From assembly GCA_003222275.1 (NCBI GenBank), contig QHVJ01000113.1, forward strand, positions 1 through 49,977: a DNA stretch of 49,977 nt, written 5' to 3'. This document shows, one piece after another, positions 33,901 to 41,365 of this stretch. Each line of letters opens with the position of its first letter. The stretch's first letter is position 1. The stretch comes from Acidobacteriota bacterium (GTDB lineage Bacteria; Acidobacteriota; Vicinamibacteria; Fen-336). A program made the translations under genes and the position numbers. The notes beneath the pieces are model-generated. The model worked only from the letters and a program-made list of their open reading frames with translations. It did not search any database and had not been told where the DNA came from.

Positions 33901-34482
33901 CTCGTGTGGGACCTTCCATTCGGGAAGGGACGGAAATACCTCGACAAGGGCGGCGTCACCAACGCCGTGCTGGGTGGCTGGCAGTTCAACACGATCTTCC
34001 GGCGCCAGTCGGGGACGCCGTACTTCTTCCGGTCCGGCTTCTGCAACGTGCCCGGCCAGTTCCGGGCCGCCTGCATTCCCGCGATCAAGGGTGGGGCAAA
34101 CCCCTTCGCCCAGGACATTGGCAGCTTCGACCCGGCCAAGGGCCCGCTCTTCAACAAGGACGCGTTCGAGTCCGTGGATGCTTTCAACTTCTACTACGGT
34201 ACCGGCGCGCGCATCACGAGCTACCGGGGCCCCGGCTTCCGTAACCAGGACCTGTCGCTGATCAAGAACACCAGCCTCGGCGGCCGCATGAATCTCCAAC
34301 TGCGGATCGAAGCCTTCAACCTCTGGAACTGGCACGTGTTCACCGGGTGCGGGGGCACGGACTGCTTCTCCGGCGATACCTCTGCTTTCACCGCCGATCT
34401 GGCCAACCCCGACTTCGGCAAGTGGAACGGCCGGGTGACCGACCCGAGGCACATCCAGTTGGCCGTGCGGCTGGAATTTTAG
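30940..34482 (+). CDS. Oar-like TonB-dependent outer-membrane receptor
   Basis: A 1180-residue receptor. A signal peptide ending AVRAQS is followed by a carboxypeptidase-regulatory-like domain (FNGSIAGKVMDTTGAVVANA to about residue 110). Then comes a plug-like region (GVSSGGGNNPFDARINGGM, VSSSYEPQYGSSTSGQI) and a long beta-barrel. It ends in LAVRLEF, with the C-terminal Phe of outer-membrane barrels. Oar-type receptors, abundant in Acidobacteriota, import or handle large organic substrates using the TonB system. The start ATG follows GAAAGGAG. It faces the LacI operon, with operators in the shared control region, and is followed by a strong terminator. The substrate is not identifiable. Confidence 0.92.
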   Translation: MRKAVALQLAILLCLLVAPSAVRAQSFNGSIAGKVMDTTGAVVANADLVLKNVATGVELRRKSTDSGDYAFRNLVPGTYELRANSAGFKPHVQKNVEVNVNSDVRLDVSLGVGGQSEQVEVVAETSTLAYDSGAHEEGISPDTLAQLPIQFSTGPRAAAAFVLLMPGVSSGGGNNPFDARINGGMESGDEAVLDGASMQQGFMSQSGMISIFKDFPFSPDMVSEIKVVSSSYEPQYGSSTSGQIVATTKSGTERFHGSAFDYHQRDGLNAKQWGATDKSLLRKNNFGANLGGPAKMPGLWSNSVKTYFYVNFEGFRQTGGVNRPTLSIPSAKERNGDFSDWRDASGNLIPIYDPATTRIVNGVVVRDPFVGNIIPANRISPIARQFLQYLPATTSDGPLNNYLVPTAIPDTILADSNYYFGRFDTYIGQNDHLAISLWHQRAPAKFFSSLPHELANETLSDPQNSWVNRANWDHTFGPNLLNHFAFGYLNRNEGYGCVNADAVDKLPKISGVASHNTGPAIGFSDGFVAWGCNAGIPAGNITTRPTYIANDLMTWIRGSHTIKGGFEYRNIGGNIHSNGNESGSFGFGRGATGLLGVNSGSPIASFLLGAVDNGNATFLSVSNAYPRQAAYILHLGDTWKATSKLTLNYGLRWDYYTPSKEKYNVFSFFDPNGANPGAGGRPGRLAFAGTGYGAASYGADYPEKPYKKAFAPRLGVAYAFNPKTLVRAGWGIFYDRAFYPGWGGGIRQDGFSSTPSFSSTLGGLEPAFFLQDGFRQDFTRPPFIQSGFLNGQSAPYYRTLDANERPRSHQWNLTLDREIAKGFMVGAAYVGNRSTHLPSNNDPLNALDPKLLSRGNQLYDEFQPGQASLHGVPVPYAGWVDQMTGCAPSLAQALLPYPQYCGSLQGANENHGTSIYHSLQAKVEKRFSAGTFFLVSYTWAKLITSGTDNIQRESVTWSGASGVISPFEQSRNRALAADDITHILSAALVWDLPFGKGRKYLDKGGVTNAVLGGWQFNTIFRRQSGTPYFFRSGFCNVPGQFRAACIPAIKGGANPFAQDIGSFDPAKGPLFNKDAFESVDAFNFYYGTGARITSYRGPGFRNQDLSLIKNTSLGGRMNLQLRIEAFNLWNWHVFTGCGGTDCFSGDTSAFTADLANPDFGKWNGRVTDPRHIQLAVRLEF

Positions 34483-34504
34483 AGCAGGAGTTCGTCGCCT
34501 TCCC

Positions 34505-34550
34505 GGCCAGGCTGACGGGACCTACCGAGGTCCCCCAGCCTGGCCTTTTT
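34505..34550 (+). terminator. Intrinsic terminator of the TonB receptor gene
   Basis: GGCCAGGCTG (34505-34514) pairs perfectly over 10 bp with CAGCCTGGCC (34536-34545), followed by TTTTT and a T-rich run. The stop codon of the converging TPR gene (34522-34524) sits in the loop. Confidence 0.9.
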
Positions 34551-35511
34551 CTTTCTTGAGGGCGAGGAATCGCTCGAGGGCGCGGTCGGCCTTTTCGGCA
34601 TTGCCGCTGCGCCGATAGAGGCGGGCCAGGGCGTACTGGGGCTCGGCGTATGAGGCATCGAGCCGCGCCGCCTCCTCCAGCTCCTCGACGGCCTCCGCCG
34701 CGCGGCCCTTCTTCTCGAGCGCAGTGCCAAGCTGGTAGTGGCCCTGCGGGAACCGGGGATCGAGGCGCACCGATTCGCGGAAGAGCGGCTCCGCTTCGTC
34801 CAGCCGGTCGAGCCGGGAGAGCAGGAGCCCCAGGTTCAGCGGAGGCCAGGGCGAGTGGGCCGCGACCTCACGGTTGAGGCGAACGGCCTCCTGGTAGCTG
34901 CGGATCGCGTCGTCGTTCCGGCCCAACGCCTCGTAGCTCAGGCCGAGGTTGTCGTGTGCCTTCACGAAGCGGGGGTCGAGCGCGATCGTCTGGAGCAGGC
35001 CGTCGACGGCGGCGGCGTACTTTCCATCGTCGTAATCGAGACGGGCGTTCCAATAAAGGTAGAGAGGGTTGCGAGGCGCCGACTGCGAGAGCCGCTGAAG
35101 CTCGGGGCGCGCCCAGTCCCGGCGGCCCAGGACCACGTACGACATGGCCAGCGTGAAGCGGCTGCGCTCGTCGAGCGGCGCCAGCGCCTCGGCCTTCTTG
35201 AAGGCGATGGCAGAGCCGAGGAACTCCTTCCGGACGAAGTACACGCCGCCCAGCAGTCGCAGCAGCTCCGGCGATCGGGGGTTGCGCGTGGCCTCCTCGA
35301 CCAGCATCACCTGGGCCTGCTCGTAGGCGCCTCCGGCGAGCGCCTGGGCGATGAGGGCGCGCCGGTCGACGGCGAGGCCGGCCGCGTCCAGGTCGCGCGC
35401 GTCGAGCGGCACCACCGTCCCTTCGGGTCGCGGAGGCTCCTGGGCCGAAGCGGCCAGGGCGCCGAGCACCGCGAGCGAGGCGGCGAGGACCGCACAGGTC
35501 GCCCTGCTCAC
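34522..35511 (-). CDS. Exported TPR protein
   Basis: A 329-residue protein with signal peptide (ATCAVLAASLAVLGALAASA) and about eight tetratricopeptide repeats, such as FLGSAIAFKKAEALAPLDE, DDAIRSYQEAVRLNREV, DEAEPLFRESVRLDPRF and AEAVEELEEAARLDASY. The short basic tail ends ALKKEKGQAGGPR. GTG at 35511 overlaps the stop of the upstream TPR gene (GTGA), so the two are coupled. The stop lies inside the loop of the TonB receptor terminator. It is probably a periplasmic scaffold working with its operon partner. Confidence 0.85.
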   Translation of the reverse strand: MSRATCAVLAASLAVLGALAASAQEPPRPEGTVVPLDARDLDAAGLAVDRRALIAQALAGGAYEQAQVMLVEEATRNPRSPELLRLLGGVYFVRKEFLGSAIAFKKAEALAPLDERSRFTLAMSYVVLGRRDWARPELQRLSQSAPRNPLYLYWNARLDYDDGKYAAAVDGLLQTIALDPRFVKAHDNLGLSYEALGRNDDAIRSYQEAVRLNREVAAHSPWPPLNLGLLLSRLDRLDEAEPLFRESVRLDPRFPQGHYQLGTALEKKGRAAEAVEELEEAARLDASYAEPQYALARLYRRSGNAEKADRALERFLALKKEKGQAGGPR

Positions 35512-36344
35512 CGGCCCTCCACGGCCTCGAGCCTCTGTTTCAGCGCCCGGGCGCCCGCGCTCTCGGGGACGAGGGCCAGCTCCCGGTCGATCTCCTTGCG
35601 CGCTTCGTCGTAATTCTTCTGCTCCAGATGGATCTGCGCGAGGACGAGGTGGATCTCCGGCAGCTTCGGGTCGGCCTGCGCCGCGCGCTCGAAGGCGCGC
35701 AGGGCGAGGTCGGCGCGGCCCTGCACGCGGTAGTTGTGGCCGAGGGCCTGGTAGATGCGCGCCGAGCCCGGATCGATGGCGCGCAGGCGCTGCATCGCCC
35801 ACTCGGACAGACGCAGGTAGGCACGGCCGAGCTGGTAGGCGTACTCGGGATCTTCGGGGGCCAGCTCGCGGAGCGCCCGGTACTGCTCGATCGCCGCCCC
35901 CGGGTTTGCGCCGCGCGCGTACGCGCGCGCGAGCTGCTCGCGGGCCAGGCGCTCCTTCGGCAGCAGCTTCACCGCGCGCTCCAGCTCCGTGGTCGCCTCC
36001 GGCACGCGGCCCAGCGCGAGGAGGCTGCCGCCGAGCACGATCCGCGGCGGTGCGTACGCGGGATCGAGCCGGATCGCCTCCCGGCTCTCGGCCACCGCTT
36101 CGGCGTGCTTGCCTTGCTGCTGGTAGACGATCGCGAGGTTGTTGTGGACGTAGGCGCGGTTGCCGCCCTGCTGCAGCACGCCGCGGAAGGCAGTCTCCGC
36201 CTCGCCCAGCCGCCCCGCCTTGAGGGCCTGCACGCCCCGCTCGAAGAGCGCGTCCACGGGGAGGGGGGGCTCGGCGCGGGAAGGGAGGGTGAACGCGACG
36301 AGAAGGAGGCCGAGTCCCAGGGCCGAGGCCGGAAAGTGGCGCAT
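35508..36344 (-). CDS. Exported TPR protein
   Basis: A 278-residue protein with signal peptide (MRHFPASALGLGLLLVAFTL) and about seven tetratricopeptide repeats, for example FERGVQALKAGRLGEAETAF, HAEAVAESREAIRLDPAYA, PGAAIEQYRALRELAPEDP and ADLALRAFERAAQADPKLP. It heads the two-gene minus-strand TPR operon and is divergent from the larger TPR gene at 36375, only 30 bases away. Three TPR genes with similar signals in such a small space look like products of local duplication. No enzyme motif is visible. Confidence 0.85.
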   Translation of the reverse strand: MRHFPASALGLGLLLVAFTLPSRAEPPLPVDALFERGVQALKAGRLGEAETAFRGVLQQGGNRAYVHNNLAIVYQQQGKHAEAVAESREAIRLDPAYAPPRIVLGGSLLALGRVPEATTELERAVKLLPKERLAREQLARAYARGANPGAAIEQYRALRELAPEDPEYAYQLGRAYLRLSEWAMQRLRAIDPGSARIYQALGHNYRVQGRADLALRAFERAAQADPKLPEIHLVLAQIHLEQKNYDEARKEIDRELALVPESAGARALKQRLEAVEGR

Positions 36345-36362
36345 CCGCGGATCCTCGGCGAG

Positions 36363-36368
36363 TATAGG
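36363..36368 (+). promoter_or_regulatory. Candidate -10 box, short leader, for the TPR gene at 36375
   Basis: TATAGG lies 6 bases before the ATG at 36375 with no ribosome-binding site between, suggesting a leaderless or nearly leaderless message. Confidence 0.35.
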
Positions 36369-36374
36369 ACTGCG

Positions 36375-37928
36375 ATGCCGGTGAGAGAAACCTTGCTCCT
36401 TCTTCTGTGCGCGGTGCCCATGGCGGCCGCCGCCCCGCCGCTCGCCGAGAGCCTCGCCCGCGCGCGAAGCCTCCTGGAGCAGGGCGACCGGGTAAGGGCG
36501 CGGGCCGAGCTGATGCAGGCTCTACGGGCGCATCCCGCACACCCCGAGATCGAGAATTTCCTCGGCGTGGTGGAGGCGCAGGAAGGGCACTACCAGGCCG
36601 CCGAGGCGCGCTTTCGTGAAGCGATCCGCGGCGCGCCCCGACTCGCCGACGCCTACTTGAACCTCGGTCATCTCTATCAGGAGAACGCGGCCAAAGAGGC
36701 GGGCGCCCTCGGCAAGGCGCTCGATACGTATGAGGCGCTGCTGCGCTACGAGCCCGCCCAGCCGGAAGCGCTCTACCAGAGCGCCGTGCTGTTGCAGGCG
36801 CGGGGCGAGTTTGCACCCTCGCTCGAGCGCCTGTCGCGGCTGCCGGACGCCCAACAGCAGCGGGCGCAGGTTCTCGCCGTCAGGTGCGCCGACGAGGCGG
36901 GCCTCGGGCATCGCGCGGAGACCGACCGCGCGGCGGACGCGCTTCTCGCCCGCCCGGAGCTCGCCGAGGCGGACGTCCTGTCGATCCTGCCCGTCCTGTC
37001 CGGACACCAGCGCGACGACCTCGCCCTGCGGCTGCTGGAGGGCTTGCGCTCGCGAGGGTTCGCTTCCGCCGAAGGCCTTCAGCGTCTCGGCATCGCGTAC
37101 GAAGCGGCGGGCCGTCTCGGCGCCGCGCGCGAAGCGTTCGAGGCGAGCGCGGCCTCCCAGCCGCCGGCGGTGCCGATCCTGATGGAACTGGCCCGCGTGG
37201 CGTGGAAGGCCGGCGACCGCCGCGGCGCGCTCGGCTACCTCGCCCACGCGCGCGGGCTCGATCCGAAGGACGCGCGCGTCCATTTCCTCTTCGGGATGAT
37301 CTGCGTGGAGCTGGACCTCGGCGTCGAGGCCTACAACTCGCTCAAGCAGTCGGTGGCGCTCGAGCCGGAGAGCGCGTCCTACAACTACGCCATGGGCGCG
37401 GTCTCCCTTCACCGCCGCGACCCCTCGGAGGCCATTCCCTATTTTCGGAAGTACGCTTCGCTCAAGCCCGACGACCCGCGCGGGCCGCTCGCGGTCGGCG
37501 TGGCCGGGTTCATGGCTCGGGATTTCGCGTCCGCCCGGCCCGAGCTGGAGCGCGCCGCCCAGAGCCCGTCGACGGCCGCGGCTGCGAATTACTTCCTGGC
37601 CCGGATCGCTCGCGAAGAGAACGACGTCGATCGGGCGCTCGTGTCCGTGGACAAGGCCCTCCAGGCCGAGCCCGGCTACGCGGACGCGTGGGCCGAACGG
37701 GGGCTGCTGCACCTGCGGAAGCGCGAGCTGGATGTGGCCGAGAAGGACCTGCGCCGCTGTCTCGAGCTCGCGCCTGCGAACTACCTCGGGAACCTCCACC
37801 TCCTCGCGCTGTACCAGCGGAGCCGGGACCCGCGCCAGGAGGAGCAGGCGCGGCGTGTGGAAGAGCTGAGCGCGAAGCGTGAGCAGCAGGCCGAGGAGTT
37901 CCGGCGGATCATCGAGGTCCGACCCTGA
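36375..37928 (+). CDS. Large exported TPR protein
   Basis: A 517-residue protein with signal peptide (MPVRETLLLLLCAVPMAAAA) and about 12 tetratricopeptide-like repeats in two blocks. Well-formed units include LEQGDRVRARAELMQALRAH, YQAAEARFREAIRGAPRLA, PSEAIPYFRKYASLKPDDP and VDRALVSVDKALQAEPGYA; the middle (about residues 165-260) is more diverged. The C-terminal 30 residues are charged. The gene is divergent from the other TPR pair and its last 20 bases overlap the converging heptahaem cytochrome gene. TPR and multihaem cytochromes are often adjacent or fused in related bacteria, so an interaction is plausible. Confidence 0.85.
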   Translation: MPVRETLLLLLCAVPMAAAAPPLAESLARARSLLEQGDRVRARAELMQALRAHPAHPEIENFLGVVEAQEGHYQAAEARFREAIRGAPRLADAYLNLGHLYQENAAKEAGALGKALDTYEALLRYEPAQPEALYQSAVLLQARGEFAPSLERLSRLPDAQQQRAQVLAVRCADEAGLGHRAETDRAADALLARPELAEADVLSILPVLSGHQRDDLALRLLEGLRSRGFASAEGLQRLGIAYEAAGRLGAAREAFEASAASQPPAVPILMELARVAWKAGDRRGALGYLAHARGLDPKDARVHFLFGMICVELDLGVEAYNSLKQSVALEPESASYNYAMGAVSLHRRDPSEAIPYFRKYASLKPDDPRGPLAVGVAGFMARDFASARPELERAAQSPSTAAAANYFLARIAREENDVDRALVSVDKALQAEPGYADAWAERGLLHLRKRELDVAEKDLRRCLELAPANYLGNLHLLALYQRSRDPRQEEQARRVEELSAKREQQAEEFRRIIEVRP

Positions 37929-39030
37929 TCCGATGGTCGGTGAACTTCGAATGCATCCACGGGACGTCGTACTTGGGCATGTGGCAGGTCACGCAGCGGG
38001 CGGTGGCGACCGTGCATGCCCGGCCGGGGTGCTCCCGGGTGACGGCGGCCTTGCCCGAGACGTGGCAGCTCAGGCAGCGGGTGTCATAGAGCGCGGGCTC
38101 GGTCTCGCGCGGCCGGTGCGGCTCGTGGCATGCGACGCAGGTGATCCGCGCGTCGCCCTTCCCCCAGCAGCGGCTGCTCTCCAGGCGGTAGGGCTGGGAG
38201 CGGAGGGCCGCGATGCCCGTCTCGTTGGCCAGCGTGACGTCCCACCAGGTGGCATGGCAGGCGCCGCAGAAATCGACCGAGGCGGCCGGGTCGAGCGTCC
38301 GCGGGTTGAGGACGGCTTGCCTCGCCTCCCCCACGCGGTCCTGCTCGATCGCCGCGACGTGCCGGGCGCCCGGACCGTGGCAGGCTTCGCAGGTGACACC
38401 GGAGACGAGATGGGCGAGGTCGAGCGCGTTTTCCGTCGTCGAGGCCGTCGTGTGGCAACCGAAGCAGCGCCTGGCCTCGGGGTCGTCCACCGCTCTTCCC
38501 ATTGCCTCCTCGACGTCGCGCGGCGCCGGCAGCGCGTGGGCAGGCGTGAAGTCGAGTCCCTTGATCGAGTCGTAGTAGCTCATCCGGCTCTCGTAGAGCC
38601 GGCCGTCACGCTCGAACAGCCAGGTCTGGCCGACCCGGCCGACGCCAAGCGCCCAGCTCAAGGAAGCGGAAATGAAACGCGTGCCGTCGGTGACGGTATA
38701 GACGCTCTGGCCGCCGCGGGTATCGACTCGGTAGGAGTACCGGCCGAGCTGGAAGCTCAGCGCCGGATGCTCGCGCAAGACCTCCGATGATTCGGCGCGC
38801 GCGGCCGTGCGCGCCATGGAGGTCGCGGGCTGGGTGGCCGCGTGCGGCTTGTGGCATCGCGCGCAGGCGGCGGCGCCGACGTAATCCTTGCGGGGCGACG
38901 TGCCCTGGGTCGGCCACCAGCCGGGTCCCTGGATCCGGTCGGCCGTGGCCATGCCTTGCGCCCAGGCCGTACGCGGGCCCGGGAGGCCGCCGACGAGCAG
39001 GACACCGAGCACGAACGCGCGCGAGACCAC
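37909..39030 (-). CDS. Heptahaem c-type cytochrome
   Basis: A 373-residue exported cytochrome with seven CxxCH haem sites: CARCH, CFGCH, CEACH, CGACH, CVACH, CLSCH and CVTCH. The layout resembles cytochrome c554-like multihaem proteins. The signal peptide is VLGVLLVGGLPGPRTAWAQ. GTG at 39030 was chosen because the signal begins just after; TTG at 39078 would lengthen it by 16 residues and neither has a clear ribosome site. It should transfer electrons in the periplasm or at the surface. It is divergent from the membrane protein at 39121 and converges with the TPR gene, overlapping by 20 bases. Confidence 0.87.
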   Translation of the reverse strand: MVSRAFVLGVLLVGGLPGPRTAWAQGMATADRIQGPGWWPTQGTSPRKDYVGAAACARCHKPHAATQPATSMARTAARAESSEVLREHPALSFQLGRYSYRVDTRGGQSVYTVTDGTRFISASLSWALGVGRVGQTWLFERDGRLYESRMSYYDSIKGLDFTPAHALPAPRDVEEAMGRAVDDPEARRCFGCHTTASTTENALDLAHLVSGVTCEACHGPGARHVAAIEQDRVGEARQAVLNPRTLDPAASVDFCGACHATWWDVTLANETGIAALRSQPYRLESSRCWGKGDARITCVACHEPHRPRETEPALYDTRCLSCHVSGKAAVTREHPGRACTVATARCVTCHMPKYDVPWMHSKFTDHRIRVGPR

Positions 39031-39102
39031 TGGGAAACCCCAAGGCCGGAATCGATCGACGCGAACAATCCCACGCAAGGAGTAATCCTCAGGCCCGCGC
39101 GA

Positions 39103-39108
39103 TATAGT
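39103..39108 (+). promoter_or_regulatory. Candidate -10 box for the membrane protein at 39121
   Basis: TATAGT matches the -10 consensus at five of six positions, 12 bases before the ATG and without a Shine-Dalgarno site between. No -35 box is apparent. Confidence 0.35.
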
Positions 39109-39120
39109 CCTCGCCTTCCC

Positions 39121-41358
39121 ATGAGCGTCAAGAAGGGGGCGCCGGCAGGGGCGGCCCTGGTCCTCTACGCGATGCTCGCGCTGGCCGCGTTCTACCCGCA
39201 GTCGTTTCGGCCGTCCGACACGATCGCCTACGTCGGGGATTCCCTCGAGAGCGTCTACCTCGTCGCGTGGAACGTCCATCAGCTCTTCCGCTCTCCCGGA
39301 CACCTGTTCGATGCGAACGTCCTCTACCCGCTGCCCCACCCCCTCACCCACACGGACCATCGCCTTCTCCCTTCGATCGTCGTGGCCCCCGTCGTGTCGG
39401 TCAGCGCGAACCCGGTCCTCGCCTACAACGTGGCCGTGCTCCTGGGCAGCCTGCTGGCGGCCATGGCCGGATGGTACGTTGCGCGCGGGCTCGGCATCGA
39501 GCCGATCGGGGCGTGGACCGCCGGCGCGCTCTACGCCTTCAACACCTACCAGGTGAACGAGGCGCCCCGGCTGAACGTGATCTTCCACGGCTTCATCGCC
39601 CTCGCCCTCGGCCAGCTCATCCTCTTCTTGAAGACGGGAGACCGGCGGCGCGCGGCGGCGGTGGCGGGCCTGATGCTGCTGCAGGGTCTCTCCTCGAACT
39701 ACCACCTCCTCTACGGGTCGCTCCTCCTCGCGCTCGTGGCGGCCGGGGCCCTTCTCGCGCGGCCGCGCATGGTCGCGCCCCGCGTGGCGGTGCTTGCCGC
39801 CGCCGCCCTCGCCGCCGCCCTCGCCCTGACACCGCTCTTGTGGCCGTATATCCGGGCGGCCCGCGCCCAGCGACTGGCCCGCGAGCTGCCCGAAGGAATC
39901 GACCTGGAGCACTACCTTTCCACCGCTCCCACCAACCTCATCTATGGGTCCATGGGCGCCGACGTGCGGCGGCAGCAACGCGGCCCTCATTTCGTCGGCC
40001 TCCTCGCGCTGGGACTCGCCGGTCTCGCGGTCGGCGCCTGGCTTCTCGGCCGCGGTCCGGCGGACCCGCCGACGTCGTGGCTTCCCGCGCGGGTGTGGGT
40101 GCCCGCCGCGGCGGCGCTCGCCCTCCTCCTCGCGGCGTTGTCGCTCGGCCGTGACGTCGTGGCCTTCGGCCATCGGCTCGGGCCGGGTCCGTACCGGCTG
40201 CTCTACGATTGGGTCCCGGGCTTCCGGCTGGTGCGGATCCCGGAGCGCTGGGGGCTGCTCGCGATGCTGTTCGTGGCGCTCCTCGTCGGCCGAGGCGTCA
40301 TGCTGCTGCGGGCGGCCCGCCTCCCGATGGTGGCGGCGTTTCTCGCCGTAGCCGTTCCCCTCGAGCACCTGTCTCCGATCCCGTATCCCGAGCGCGTCCC
40401 GGTGGGTCGCGCGGTCCCCGCCGTCTACTCCTGGCTTGGCCACGACCGGGCACGCGCGCTGGCCGAGTTGCCGATCCGGGGCGAGGGGCTCGTCCGGGAG
40501 GAGACCCTCGAGATGTACTTTTCCACCTATCACTGGAAGCCGATCATCGAGGGCTATACGGCCTACCCGTCGCTTCTGACCCGCGTGCTCCGGCGCCTGG
40601 CCTCCCAGTTTCCCTCCGGCGCCAGCCTCCAGGCCTTCCAGAGAGTGGGAGTCGACACTGTGGTCGTGCATCAGGGCCGGCCGCTGGCTCCGGAGCTCGC
40701 GATGCCGCTGCGCGGTACACCGCCAGAGAGGGAGCTGGCCTTCGCGCGACTCCTCCGCCTCACGGGCCAGGATCTCTACGCACGCCTGCCGAGCGCGATC
40801 GCCGACGGCCTCCTTCGCCGCGAGGTACGCTTCACGGGTCCGGGCGCCCATCTCTACGAAAGCGACGCCGACGAGGTGTATCGGATCGTCCGCGCGCCGT
40901 GGCTCGCGCCCGCGCCGTTCCCGGCCGGGCATCGCCTGCGCGATCCCGCGTGGCGCTACCGAAGCAAGGTGGGCGATCCCGCTCCGGTGGGCGACGGCGA
41001 CTTGGCCACGTCCTACCGCCTGGCCCGGCCCCTCGTCGGCGACGAGTTCATCGAGGTGACTTTCGGCGGGCCGCTGCGCGTCGCCGGCCTCGTCCTGCCG
41101 CTTCGCTGGGATAGCGTCTTTCCCACCCGCTTCCGGGTCGCGGCCCGCGACCGGGCGGGCGCGTGGTTCGAGGTGGCCCGCTTCGACGACGCGCACGCGC
41201 TGCAACTGCTCGACCGGCTCCTGGTCGATCCGGGCTCCGCGGCGCTGGGCTTCGACCTGGGCGGCCGCGAGGCCTGGGGCCTCGTGCTGCTGGTCGAAGA
41301 AGGAGGGACGAGCTTCGACGGCTGGTCGATCCCGGAGATCGAGGTGTGGGTTCCGTGA
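39121..41358 (+). CDS. Polytopic membrane protein, GT-C-like, with discoidin-like tail
   Basis: A 745-residue protein. Residues 1-430 contain about eleven hydrophobic segments. DSLESVYLVAWNVHQLF and PHPLTHTDHRLLPS in the first external loops hold acidic and His residues as in GT-C glycosyltransferases and YfhO-like proteins. From about 440 there is a soluble region, and the last 140 residues (GDGDLATSYR, FIEVTFGGPLRVAGLVLPL, PTRFRVAARDRAGAWFEVA, WSIPEIEVWV) resemble an F5/8 type C (discoidin) carbohydrate-binding domain. It probably transfers or binds sugars at the outer face of the cytoplasmic membrane. It is next to another GT-C-like gene on the opposite strand. Confidence 0.72.
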   Translation: MSVKKGAPAGAALVLYAMLALAAFYPQSFRPSDTIAYVGDSLESVYLVAWNVHQLFRSPGHLFDANVLYPLPHPLTHTDHRLLPSIVVAPVVSVSANPVLAYNVAVLLGSLLAAMAGWYVARGLGIEPIGAWTAGALYAFNTYQVNEAPRLNVIFHGFIALALGQLILFLKTGDRRRAAAVAGLMLLQGLSSNYHLLYGSLLLALVAAGALLARPRMVAPRVAVLAAAALAAALALTPLLWPYIRAARAQRLARELPEGIDLEHYLSTAPTNLIYGSMGADVRRQQRGPHFVGLLALGLAGLAVGAWLLGRGPADPPTSWLPARVWVPAAAALALLLAALSLGRDVVAFGHRLGPGPYRLLYDWVPGFRLVRIPERWGLLAMLFVALLVGRGVMLLRAARLPMVAAFLAVAVPLEHLSPIPYPERVPVGRAVPAVYSWLGHDRARALAELPIRGEGLVREETLEMYFSTYHWKPIIEGYTAYPSLLTRVLRRLASQFPSGASLQAFQRVGVDTVVVHQGRPLAPELAMPLRGTPPERELAFARLLRLTGQDLYARLPSAIADGLLRREVRFTGPGAHLYESDADEVYRIVRAPWLAPAPFPAGHRLRDPAWRYRSKVGDPAPVGDGDLATSYRLARPLVGDEFIEVTFGGPLRVAGLVLPLRWDSVFPTRFRVAARDRAGAWFEVARFDDAHALQLLDRLLVDPGSAALGFDLGGREAWGLVLLVEEGGTSFDGWSIPEIEVWVP

Positions 41359-41365
41359 CGAGGGC

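Noticed and set aside
31267-34452. A 1061-codon open frame antisense to the TonB receptor
   Set aside because: It mirrors the receptor codons in GC-rich DNA, has no ribosome site or domain, and is Ala/Arg/Val/Glu-rich low-complexity text.
39031-41205. Upstream extension of the heptahaem cytochrome frame through the antisense of the GT-C-like gene
   Set aside because: The signal peptide and CxxCH protein begin near 39030; the upstream part is antisense of a real gene.
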